The notes beneath the pieces were generated by a model. That model had not been told where the DNA came from and ran no database searches. It worked only from the letters and a program-made list of their open reading frames with translations. From CAXMMR01 sp963692975 (GTDB taxonomy: Bacteria; Pseudomonadota; Alphaproteobacteria; Acetobacterales; Acetobacteraceae): a DNA stretch of 64,000 bases. The number at the start of each line of letters is the position of its first letter. The first letter of the stretch is position 1. The position numbers were made by a program, and so were the translations under genes. Location of the stretch: assembly GCA_963692975.2 (NCBI GenBank), contig CAXMMR010000023.1:186001-250000 (forward strand), given 5' to 3'. Below are positions 56,802 through 64,000 of the stretch, piece after piece.

Positions 56802-57701
56802 CTACCGTCCCTCTCGGCCAGACAGAGGCGAACACGCCGCAGCGGCCGCCCGAGCCAGCACCATCATCCGCCGTGCGCCCACCCCGGCGCCGGCCATCTC
56901 GCCCGCGAGGTGCGCCAGCAGCGGATTGGAGAGCAGCGCGTGCGCCGCCGCGTTGCCGAGGATTTCCGTCGCCGCCACGGCGGACGCCGCCAGCACGGTG
57001 CGCCGCACCAGCGCCAGGGTGCCGAGCAGTCCCGGCCGCAGACCATGCAGCTCGGCCACCTGCCGCAGCAGCCGCAGGCCGCGCCAGGACACCAGCAGCA
57101 CGGCGAGCGACGCCGACGGCGTGGCCGCGAGGCCGGCGACCAGCTGCACCGCGGCGATCCGCCCGAGCGCGTCGCTGCGCGCGGTCAGGGTCGCGCCCGG
57201 CCCGGCGTGGAGCAGCGCCAGCACGGCGTCCGGGTCGTTGGCGCTCTCGATCGCCACCAGCAGGCCGGCATGCGCCGACGCGTCCGGCAGCCCGGCAACC
57301 CAGCGGCGCGCCGCCCGCACCCGCCGCCCGGCATCCTGGCCCAGCAGCTCGGCGCGCAGCCGGTCGACGCTTCGCAGGGCCAGCAATCCGCGCAGCTCGC
57401 GGGCGATGCCGACGAACAGCAGCCCGAAGCCGGCCACCGCCACCGCCAGCGTCAGCCAGCCCAGCACCCGCCCGCGCGCGAACTGGTCGGCGACGAAGTT
57501 GCCGGCGCCGAGCAGCGCAAACCCCAGCGCCAGCACCGTCAGCCCGGCGAGTGCGAGCACCGGCGCGCCGCGCCGCCGCCGTGGCACCAGCGCCGGCAGC
57601 ATCGGCTCCGGCTCAAGCCGCGCCGACAACGCCGCCTCCCGCTCGATCCGCGGGCTGACCATCGGCGGGGTGGCGACCCGATCCCCTGCCTCGCCACTCA
57701 C
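56802..57701 (-). CDS. YcjF/UPF0283 family membrane protein (TIGR01620-like)
   Basis: 299 residues from a GTG overlapping the ycjX stop (GTGA). After about 45 cytoplasmic residues come two helices (GAPVLALAGLTVLALGFALLGAG and VLGWLTLAVAVAGFGLLFVGIA), then a C-terminal DUF697-like region with RGLRLLRQVAELHGLRPGLLGTLALVRR and LGNAAAHALLSNPLLAHLAGEMAGAGVGARRM. The ycjX-ycjF pairing is conserved and linked to the phage-shock/envelope stress response in enterobacteria; the role here is inferred. Confidence 0.85.
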   Translation of the reverse strand: MSGEAGDRVATPPMVSPRIEREAALSARLEPEPMLPALVPRRRRGAPVLALAGLTVLALGFALLGAGNFVADQFARGRVLGWLTLAVAVAGFGLLFVGIARELRGLLALRSVDRLRAELLGQDAGRRVRAARRWVAGLPDASAHAGLLVAIESANDPDAVLALLHAGPGATLTARSDALGRIAAVQLVAGLAATPSASLAVLLVSWRGLRLLRQVAELHGLRPGLLGTLALVRRTVLAASAVAATEILGNAAAHALLSNPLLAHLAGEMAGAGVGARRMMVLARAAAAACSPLSGREGR

Positions 57702-59062
57702 AGCACGTCCTCCAGTAGGAAGGCGAGCAGCCGGTCCAGGCCGAGCGAGGCAACGCCGCCGCGGCCGCCTTCCGGCAGACGCAGCGGCTCAAATCGCGGC
57801 AGCGCCAGGAAGCGGTGCGCCCAGAAGCCGGCCTCCGGCGCACCCTCGTCCGGCACTTGGGCCGGCACCTCGCCCGGATAGGACCGCGTCAGCGTGGCCT
57901 CGCCCAGCGCCCGACCGCGCACCGCCGACACCGGATGGCCTTCGAGCGTCCAGACGATGTCCTCGGTGCAGCGCACCGCGGCGATCGCGAACCGCCCCTC
58001 GACGACGCGGCCGGGCTGCCCGGTCAGTCCGCCGACCAGCGCGGCCAAATTGCCGCGCTGGCGCTCGGCGACGTGGTCGGACTTGGTCGCCGCAAAGGCG
58101 ACGCGCCGGATCACCTTGGGCAGCCGCAGCTGCGCCAGCTGCCCGAGCAGCTCCTCCCAGGAGACCTGCCAGCGCAGCGCCGCCGCGGCGGCCGCGAGCG
58201 CCGCCCGTGCGTCGCCGAACGCCGCCGGCCCTGCATGCAGCGCCGACAGCAGGTCCGCCAACACCACGATCCGGTCCACCGAGCCGAACAGGGGCGACAC
58301 CAGCTCGGCCCTGACCTGCTCGACATAGGCCGCATAACGCCGCGCCAGCAGCTCGCCGAAGGCGCCGCCGGCACGGGCCGGAAAGAACCCCATCCAGGGC
58401 GGCTCCGCGCCCGGCGGCGGCATCAGAAAGCGCCCCGGCTGCAGCATCGACAGCCCCGCCTCGTCGCGCAGCCTGAGCAGGCAGGCCCGATACAGCCGCT
58501 GCCCGGTCGAGGCCAGCGTCTCGTCCGCCCCGGCACGCGACGGCAGCGCCTCGGCAAAGCGCAGGAACTCGACCGCCTGCTCCTGCCCCTCGAGCCGGCG
58601 CAGCGTCGCCGCCGACCAGTCGGCATAGGAGAGCCGCAGCAGCGGCAGGTCGAGCAGCCACTCGCCGGGATAGTCAAGAAACTCGAGCCTGAGCCGGCGC
58701 GGCGGCAGCGGCACCGCGCCGCGCCTGAAACTCAGCTCCAGCGCCAGCAGGCCCACCGACTCGGTGCGCTCCGGCCAAGCCGGCGGGTCCGCCGCAAGCG
58801 CCGCCAAATGCCGCCCAAGGTCAAACCGCGGCATCTCCGACGCCCCCGCCGGCGCCAGCCGTACGCCCTGCAAGGTCGGCACCTGCAACGCCGGCAGGCA
58901 CGGCACGCCGGCGCCAAGCGCCAGCAGGTTGGCGCCGAGCGAGGTCAGAAACGAGGTCTTGCCGGCCCGGGCCAAGCCAGTGACCCCGATGCGGACCGTG
59001 CGGTCCAGGCGAAGGGAAGCAATCAGGGGAAAGCCAGGGCTTCGCCCCGGACGAGACCCCAT
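57698..59062 (-). CDS. YcjX family GTP-binding protein
   Basis: Up to 454 residues. The Walker A motif VRIGVTGLARAGKTSFLTSLGANLL is only about 30 residues from the start; LRLEFLDYPGEWLLDLPLL, VLADLLSALHAG and AATKSDHVAE (the NKxD-like specificity motif) identify the DUF463/YcjX family. The first residues (MGSRPGRSPGFPL) from the ATG at 59062 are encoded by a family A-type repeat. The original start appears to have been replaced, and no other start lies closer to the domain. Coupled to ycjF. Confidence 0.88.
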   Translation of the reverse strand: MGSRPGRSPGFPLIASLRLDRTVRIGVTGLARAGKTSFLTSLGANLLALGAGVPCLPALQVPTLQGVRLAPAGASEMPRFDLGRHLAALAADPPAWPERTESVGLLALELSFRRGAVPLPPRRLRLEFLDYPGEWLLDLPLLRLSYADWSAATLRRLEGQEQAVEFLRFAEALPSRAGADETLASTGQRLYRACLLRLRDEAGLSMLQPGRFLMPPPGAEPPWMGFFPARAGGAFGELLARRYAAYVEQVRAELVSPLFGSVDRIVVLADLLSALHAGPAAFGDARAALAAAAAALRWQVSWEELLGQLAQLRLPKVIRRVAFAATKSDHVAERQRGNLAALVGGLTGQPGRVVEGRFAIAAVRCTEDIVWTLEGHPVSAVRGRALGEATLTRSYPGEVPAQVPDEGAPEAGFWAHRFLALPRFEPLRLPEGGRGGVASLGLDRLLAFLLEDVL

Positions 59063-59173
59063 CGCGCAGGTGCGATGGGAACCCGCCACCAAGGGCGAGT
59101 GGGCCTTTGGATCCCAAAGGATTGGTTTCCAAAGGCCGCCGGCCTTTGGTGGGTCGAGGGCAAAGCCCTCGCC
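59029..59173. repeat. Family A-like repeat, copy 16 (CCAAAGGCC subtype)
   Basis: A chain of hairpins: CCAGGGC-TTC-GCCCCGG, CCCATCGC-GCAGGT-GCGATGGG, CCAAGGGC-GAGT-GGGCCTTTGG, CCAAAGGC-CGCC-GGCCTTTGG and CGAGGGC-AAA-GCCCTCG. The third and fourth match the subtype seen at 5204-5256. It spans from the gloA stop to the 5' end of ycjX. Confidence 0.85.
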
Positions 59174-59572
59174 TTACTTCCTCTCGATGAGCTCGATCTT
59201 ATAACCGTCCGGGTCCTCGACAAACGCGATCACCGTCGTGCCATGCTTCACCGGCCCCGCCTCGCGCGTCACCTTGCCGCCGCCGGCCCGCACGTGCTCA
59301 CAGGTCGCCTTCACGTCCTTGGAGCTGACCGCCAGGTGGCCGAAGCCGTCACCGATCTCGTACGGCTTATCCTGGTCCCAATTGTAGGTCAGCTCGATCT
59401 CGGCCTGGCCATGCGCATTGTCCGCATAGCCCATAAAGACGAGCGTGTAGCGCCCGCCCTCGACCACGCTGCGCCGGATCTCGTGCATGCCCATCAGCTT
59501 GCCATAGAAGTCGATCGACCGGTCGAGATCGCGCACGCGCAGCATGGTGTGCAGAAAGCTCACGTCACTCAT
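59174..59572 (-). CDS. gloA: Lactoylglutathione lyase (glyoxalase I)
   Basis: 132 residues from the ATG at 59572, overlapping the lpxI stop by one base. Glyoxalase fold with two beta-alpha-beta-beta-beta modules. The four metal ligands can be placed: His in FLHTMLRV, Glu in AEIELTYNW, His in GFGHLAVS and Glu in YKIELIE. It converts the methylglyoxal-glutathione adduct to lactoylglutathione. Its place at the end of a lipid A operon is unusual but probably only transcriptional. Confidence 0.96.
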   Translation of the reverse strand: MSDVSFLHTMLRVRDLDRSIDFYGKLMGMHEIRRSVVEGGRYTLVFMGYADNAHGQAEIELTYNWDQDKPYEIGDGFGHLAVSSKDVKATCEHVRAGGGKVTREAGPVKHGTTVIAFVEDPDGYKIELIERK

Positions 59573-60423
59573 CAAGTCTCTCCTGTCGTGGCGGCGGGGT
59601 CGATCCCGAGCAGGAACAGTTCCAGCCGGTCGGCCTCGTCGATGCAGCCCTGACGGTCGGTCAGCAGCGTGCCTCCCGCCTCGAACGCAATGCCGCGCAG
59701 CCCGGATGCGTGCGCCCGCGTCACCGTGTTCGGCCCGATCGTCGGCAGGTCAGCGCGACGGTCCTGGCCGGGCTTGACCAGCTTGATCAGCACCCCGCCC
59801 GGCCCCGGCCGCGCCAGCGACCCGGCGCGCACGAGCATCTGGTCCGTCCCCTCGATCGCCTCCACCGCCAGCACGATGCCCTGCTGCACCACGCAGGCCT
59901 GGCCGACATCCGCCGCGCCGAGCGCCCGCACCACCGCGACGCCGCGCGCGATGTCCGCCGCGGCACCCGTGGCGCCGACCCGTCCGAGCAGCCCGGCGCC
60001 GCCGACCGCCTCGCTCAGGATCTCGTGCGCGCCGAGCACCGCGAATCCCTCCTCGCCGAAGACCCGCACCACGGCGGCGAGCAGCCCGTCATCGCCGGCG
60101 AACGCCGCCCGGCCGACACGGGCCAGGATTTTCGCCCCCTCGCGGTCTGGCCGCAGGTCCAGCAGCGAGGGCCGCCGCACCGGGCCGACCAGGCAGAGCT
60201 CGGTGCAGCCATGCTCGCGCAAGCTGGCCAGGATGCGCCCGGCAGCGCCGACCCGGATGTACTCGTGCGGATAGCAGCCGATCACCTCCGGCTCGGCGTA
60301 GTCCTCGAAGCCGACGACAAACACCGCCCGTCCCGCCGCCTGCGCTGCCGCCGCGACCCGCCCCGGCAGCGGCCCGCCGCCCGCCAAAATCCCCAAGGTC
60401 GCAGACGGTGCTGCGCCCGTCAC
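59572..60423 (-). CDS. lpxI: UDP-2,3-diacylglucosamine pyrophosphatase LpxI
   Basis: 283 residues from a GTG overlapping the lpxA stop (GTGA). The N-terminal domain LGILAGGGPLPGRVA and the C-terminal catalytic domain QACVVQQGIVLAVEAIEGTDQML, KPGQDRRADLPTIGPNTV and GIAFEAGGTLL are the DUF1009/LpxI signatures. It hydrolyses UDP-diacylglucosamine to lipid X; alphaproteobacteria use LpxI in place of LpxH. It sits between lpxA and gloA. Confidence 0.95.
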   Translation of the reverse strand: MTGAAPSATLGILAGGGPLPGRVAAAAQAAGRAVFVVGFEDYAEPEVIGCYPHEYIRVGAAGRILASLREHGCTELCLVGPVRRPSLLDLRPDREGAKILARVGRAAFAGDDGLLAAVVRVFGEEGFAVLGAHEILSEAVGGAGLLGRVGATGAAADIARGVAVVRALGAADVGQACVVQQGIVLAVEAIEGTDQMLVRAGSLARPGPGGVLIKLVKPGQDRRADLPTIGPNTVTRAHASGLRGIAFEAGGTLLTDRQGCIDEADRLELFLLGIDPAATTGET

Positions 60424-61232
60424 TCCGCCTCGCCGCGCTTCAACGCCGGCCTGATCAGCCCGCGCCGGCTCGGCGCGTCGACGAACGCCAGCAGCTCCTC
60501 GATCAGCGGGTCGTCCGCCGCCTCCGCCCGAACGGCGGCAAGCCGCTCGGCAAACACCCCGTCGGCCTCGTCGCCGAACAGCGCCTGCACCGCCGCGCGC
60601 AGCCGGTGCAGCCCCGCCTTGTCGACGCCGCGCCGCTTGAGCCCGATGACGTTGAGCCCGGCGAGCCGCGCCCGGTTGCCGAGCACCGAGCCGAACGGGA
60701 TCACGTCCGCCTCCACCCCCGACACCCCGCCCACCATCGCTCCGCGCCCGATGCGCACGAATTGATGCAGCGCCGCCGAGCCGCCGATCACCGCCCGCTC
60801 GCCGATCGTCACGTGCCCGCCCATCACCACGTTGTTGGCGACGATCACCCCGTCGCCCAGCACGCAGTCATGCGCCACATGAACCACCGCCATCAGCAGG
60901 CAATCCGCGCCCACACTGGTGTGCCCGCTGCCGGTCACCGTGCCGCGATGCACGGTCACGTGCTCGCGCAGCTGCGTCCGCGGCCCGATTGAGCACGAGG
61001 TCGCCTCACCGGCGTATTTCAGGTCCTGCGGCGCCAGCCCGACGCTGCAGAACGGAAACAGCACCGCCGCCTCGCCCACCGTCGTGCGGCCGCCGATCAC
61101 CACGTGCGAGTGCAGCCGCACACCCGCCGCCAGCCTCACCTCGCCGCCGACATGGCACCAGGGCCCGATCTGCACGCCCTCGTCCAGCTCGGCGCCAGGC
61201 TCGATGATCGCCGTCGGGTGGATGGTGGGCAT
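60420..61232 (-). CDS. lpxA: UDP-N-acetylglucosamine acyltransferase LpxA
   Basis: 270 residues from the ATG at 61232. Left-handed beta helix with hexapeptide repeats (IHPTAIIEPGAELDEGVQIGPWCHVGGEVRLAAGV...). The catalytic His is in VVHVAHDCVLGDGVIVANN, and the C-terminal helical part contains NVIGLKRRGVDKAGLHRLRAAV. It is the first committed step of lipid A synthesis (3-O-acylation of UDP-GlcNAc). Normally directly downstream of fabZ; here a family A repeat separates them. Confidence 0.96.
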   Translation of the reverse strand: MPTIHPTAIIEPGAELDEGVQIGPWCHVGGEVRLAAGVRLHSHVVIGGRTTVGEAAVLFPFCSVGLAPQDLKYAGEATSCSIGPRTQLREHVTVHRGTVTGSGHTSVGADCLLMAVVHVAHDCVLGDGVIVANNVVMGGHVTIGERAVIGGSAALHQFVRIGRGAMVGGVSGVEADVIPFGSVLGNRARLAGLNVIGLKRRGVDKAGLHRLRAAVQALFGDEADGVFAERLAAVRAEAADDPLIEELLAFVDAPSRRGLIRPALKRGEAE

Positions 61233-61324
61233 CAAGACTCGCGATACGGTGAAGCAGCGGCCGGACCCTAGCGGCACGGCGCCGATGCCTCAATTCAAGG
61301 AAGGTTTCGGTGCGTGACAGGCGA

Positions 61325-61489
61325 GCAAGGCCAGGGGCGACGCCCCTGGACCCGATCAAAGGCGGAGCCTTTGAAATCCATTTGTTGATCCGTGTTAACC
61401 GCTGGTCGCCGCACGCGCGGGGCGCTTCGAACTATTGGGGTCTGGGGCCGCAGGCCCCAGCGGGTCCAGGGCAGAGCCCTGGCCTTCCT
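61325..61489. repeat. Family A hairpin repeat, copy 17, between fabZ and lpxA
   Basis: Left module CCAGGGGC-GAC-GCCCCTGG and AAAGGC-GGA-GCCTTT; right module CTGGGGCC-GCA-GGCCCCAG and CCAGGGC-AGA-GCCCTGG, ending at the first base of the fabZ stop codon. It occupies most of the 257-base gap in an otherwise tightly packed operon. Confidence 0.9.
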
Positions 61490-62038
<549 letters not shown>

Positions 62039-62043
62039 GGTCG

Positions 62044-63141
62044 TCAGCCTGCGTCCTTCGCGCCGGGTTCGTCCTGCTGAACGCCCGACCCCCGCGGTTT
62101 GGCGCGTGCCGCGCGACGCAGAAACGCGACATTTCGAAAAAACTCGCGCACCGGCATCGCCGGGCTGCCGACCACCGCCGCCCCGGCCTCGACGTCCGAC
62201 ATGATGCCCGCCTGCGCCCCGATGCGCGCCGCCTGGCCGACGCGCAGATGCCCGGTCAGCCCGGCCTGGGCGGCCACCACCACAAAGTCCTCGAGCGTGG
62301 TCGACCCCGAGATGCCGGCCTGCGAGACGACGACGCAGCAGCGGCCGAGCCGCACATTGTGGGCGATCATCACCAGGTTATCGAGCCGCGAGCCGGCGCC
62401 GATCACCGTGTCTTGCGCCGAGCCGCGATCGATGGTCGAGTTGGCGCCGACCTCGACGTCGTCCTCCAGCACCACCCGGCCGAGCTGCGGCACGCTCAGC
62501 ATCCCCGCCGCCGTGGTGGCGAAGCCGAAGCCCTCCTGGCCGACCCGCGCGCCGGGATAGACGTAGACGCGGCTGCCGAGCAGCGCGTGGGTCACGCCAG
62601 CGCCGGCGCCGATCCGGCAGTCCGCCCCCAGCACCACGCCCTCGCCGATCAGCGCGCCGGGGCCGATGCGGCAGCCCGCCCCGACCTCGGCGTCGGCCAG
62701 CACGATCCCCATCGGCCCGATTTCGGCGGAGGGGTCCACCCGCGCCGCGGGGTCGACGAAGGCGCTCGGGTGCACACCTGGCCGGGCCGGCCGGACCGGG
62801 TGGAACAGCGCGGCGACCTGCGCCCAGGCGACGTAGGGCTCCTCGGTCACCAGCGCGGCGCTGCCCGGCGGCAGGCGGGTCAGCATGTCCGGATGCAGGA
62901 TCACCACGCCGGCGGCGCTGGTCTGCAGCGCCGGGAGGTATTTGCGATTGTCGAGAAAGCTCACCTGGTCGGGCCCCGCGAGCTGCAGCGGCGCCACACC
63001 GACGAGGCGCCCCTGCGCGCGCGCCGGCTTGTGCAGCACGGCTCCATGCGCCGCGCCAGCGATCTCGGCGAGCGAGAACGGCCCGGCCCGGCCGAAGAAG
63101 CGCGGGTCGCCCGGCGCGGCGTGCGCGTGAACGCTCGTCAC
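62044..63141 (-). CDS. lpxD: UDP-3-O-(3-hydroxymyristoyl)glucosamine N-acyltransferase LpxD
   Basis: 365 residues from a GTG at 63141, 4 bases after the ompH stop. The N-terminal uridine-binding domain contains GPDQVSFLDNRKYLP. The hexapeptide beta helix includes GVHPSAFVDPAARVDPSAEIGP, and the catalytic His is in LVMIAHNVRLGRCCVVVSQAG. It adds the second acyl chain in lipid A synthesis. The C-terminal tail is a charged helix (FFRNVAFLRRAARAKPR). Confidence 0.96.
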   Translation of the reverse strand: MTSVHAHAAPGDPRFFGRAGPFSLAEIAGAAHGAVLHKPARAQGRLVGVAPLQLAGPDQVSFLDNRKYLPALQTSAAGVVILHPDMLTRLPPGSAALVTEEPYVAWAQVAALFHPVRPARPGVHPSAFVDPAARVDPSAEIGPMGIVLADAEVGAGCRIGPGALIGEGVVLGADCRIGAGAGVTHALLGSRVYVYPGARVGQEGFGFATTAAGMLSVPQLGRVVLEDDVEVGANSTIDRGSAQDTVIGAGSRLDNLVMIAHNVRLGRCCVVVSQAGISGSTTLEDFVVVAAQAGLTGHLRVGQAARIGAQAGIMSDVEAGAAVVGSPAMPVREFFRNVAFLRRAARAKPRGSGVQQDEPGAKDAG

Positions 63142-63145
63142 CGTC

Positions 63146-64000
63146 TCACCGGACGGCGGTCGCCGCACCCGCCTTCGGTGGTGTCGCCTGGCTCACCTGC
63201 AACGCCGGATCGACGCCGTCGGCGGTAATCGTCACCTGCGGCAGCGTCTTGTTCAGCACCTCGGCGACCTGCGGGCTGATGTCGAACTCGTTGACGTTGA
63301 GCGCCACCTGCGAGCGGTGCAGCACCAGGTTCATGCCGTGCGCCTCGGCGACGACGCGGATCACCTGCACCAGCTCGCGCTCAATCTGGCCGAGCGCCAC
63401 CTGCGCCGCCTCCTGGATGATGCGGTTACGGTCGCGCAGCGCCTTCTGGTCGCTGGTCACCCGCGTCTGCAGCGCCCGCTCACGCTCGCGCACCTGGTCG
63501 CCCGAGAGCTTGCTGCGGTCGGCGTAGAGCGCCTGCTGCATCTCGCGCCAGCTGAGCTGGGCGCGCTGCGCGTCCTGGCTCAGCGCGTTGCGGCGCTCGC
63601 CGATCACGCGCTCGATCGTCTGCGCCGCGGTCGAGGCGCGCATGATCTCCGGGACCCCGATCACGCCCACGATGGCGACCGGCGGCGCCGCGCCCTTGGG
63701 CTGCGCCGGCACGGTCGGCACCGCCGGCTCGGGCAGCTTGGGCAGCGGCTCCTGCTGCGGCGAGGCCTGCTGCTGCTCGGCCGCCTGCTCCTCGGCCGGG
63801 TCCTGGATCGGCATCGGCATCGGCGCCGGCGCCTCGCGATGCGACACCTGCCGGCGCGCCGGTGCGGCGGCCGCCGCACCGCCCGACGCTCCGCCGGGCG
63901 CGCCCTGGGGCTGGCTGGGGACGAACCAGCCCGGGTTCGACTGCGCCAGCGCCGTGCCGCCGGCCAAGGTCGCAAGCAGGGTCGCACGAAGCGCGACACG
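63146..64000 (-). CDS. OmpH/Skp family periplasmic chaperone, 5'-partial
   Basis: The frame is open to the end of the window; the start lies beyond 64000. The visible N-terminus (RVALRATLLATLAGGTALAQ) is the end of a signal peptide. A long Pro/Gln/Glu-rich region follows (about 90 residues), then the OmpH domain: VAIVGVIGVPEIMRASTAAQTI, a coiled coil RNALSQDAQRAQLSWREMQQALYADRSKLSGDQVRERERALQ, and a C-terminal strand. It holds unfolded outer-membrane proteins in the periplasm. It is first in the ompH-lpxD-fabZ order; bamA is expected just outside. Confidence 0.9.
   Translation of the reverse strand, partial: RVALRATLLATLAGGTALAQSNPGWFVPSQPQGAPGGASGGAAAAAPARRQVSHREAPAPMPMPIQDPAEEQAAEQQQASPQQEPLPKLPEPAVPTVPAQPKGAAPPVAIVGVIGVPEIMRASTAAQTIERVIGERRNALSQDAQRAQLSWREMQQALYADRSKLSGDQVRERERALQTRVTSDQKALRDRNRIIQEAAQVALGQIERELVQVIRVVAEAHGMNLVLHRSQVALNVNEFDISPQVAEVLNKTLPQVTITADGVDPALQVSQATPPKAGAATAVR

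Overview
This is a GC-rich (roughly 70 percent), densely coded stretch of a bacterial chromosome with about 66 protein genes on both strands. Gene content (ChpT-type phosphotransferase, LpxI, class II DAHP synthase, one bifunctional Rsh enzyme behind rpoZ, the acpS-lepB-rnc-era block, and an ompH-lpxD-fabZ-lpxA-lpxI lipid A block) points to an alphaproteobacterium, most likely Acetobacteraceae/Rhodospirillales. No rRNA, tRNA, CRISPR array, prophage or intact insertion sequence was seen. Both ends of the window cut a gene (a glutathione S-transferase at the left, OmpH/Skp at the right).

Layout: 1-7 kb holds GST, comF, a methyltransferase, moaA, a DUF3553 protein, chpT, a glycosyltransferase and a membrane-anchored unknown. 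7-14.5 kb is a core housekeeping block on the minus strand (folK, rpoZ, rsh/spoT; acpS; lepB, rnc, era). 14.6-18 kb holds a family 5 uracil-DNA glycosylase, a short LOV photoreceptor-like protein and a class II DAHP synthase. 18-26.7 kb is more accessory (esterase-like lipoprotein, alkene reductase, orphan ABC binding protein, CsbD, TrpD2-like protein, methyltransferase, nagA, sulfite-oxidase-like protein, YqaA). 26.8-36 kb has an OmpR/EnvZ-type pair, ilvD, valS, a rhodanese and cysK. 36.4-37 kb is a low-GC island. 37-49 kb has an MFS carrier, PRC-barrel protein, carbonic anhydrase, RodZ-like protein, the lysC-NMO-ptsP operon, ubiG and hisI. 49-64 kb is envelope biogenesis: lpxB, secD/secF, recO, ycjX/ycjF, gloA, lpxI, lpxA, fabZ, lpxD and ompH.

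The most striking non-genic signal is two families of dispersed hairpin repeats that occupy most intergenic gaps. Family A (about 18 loci, up to about 200 bp) is built of modular GC-rich hairpins between imperfect terminal inverted repeats (AAGGCCAGG...CCTGGCCTT). It often lies within a few bases of stop codons and shows clear compensatory changes in its stems. Further small hairpin cassettes (named C and D here) are nested inside some copies. Family B (five loci) has A/T-run hairpins, in four loci as inverted pairs in which one arm is always the GCTTC/GAAGC form and the other the GGTTC/GAACC form. Copies supply the stop codons of hisI and valS, appear to have replaced the start regions of three genes, and separate secD from secF and fabZ from lpxA. 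Short in-frame tandem repeats also extend Era, a nitronate-monooxygenase-like protein and a PRC-barrel protein, and FabZ carries a similar low-complexity extension. ilvD carries what looks like a one-base insertion near its 5' end.
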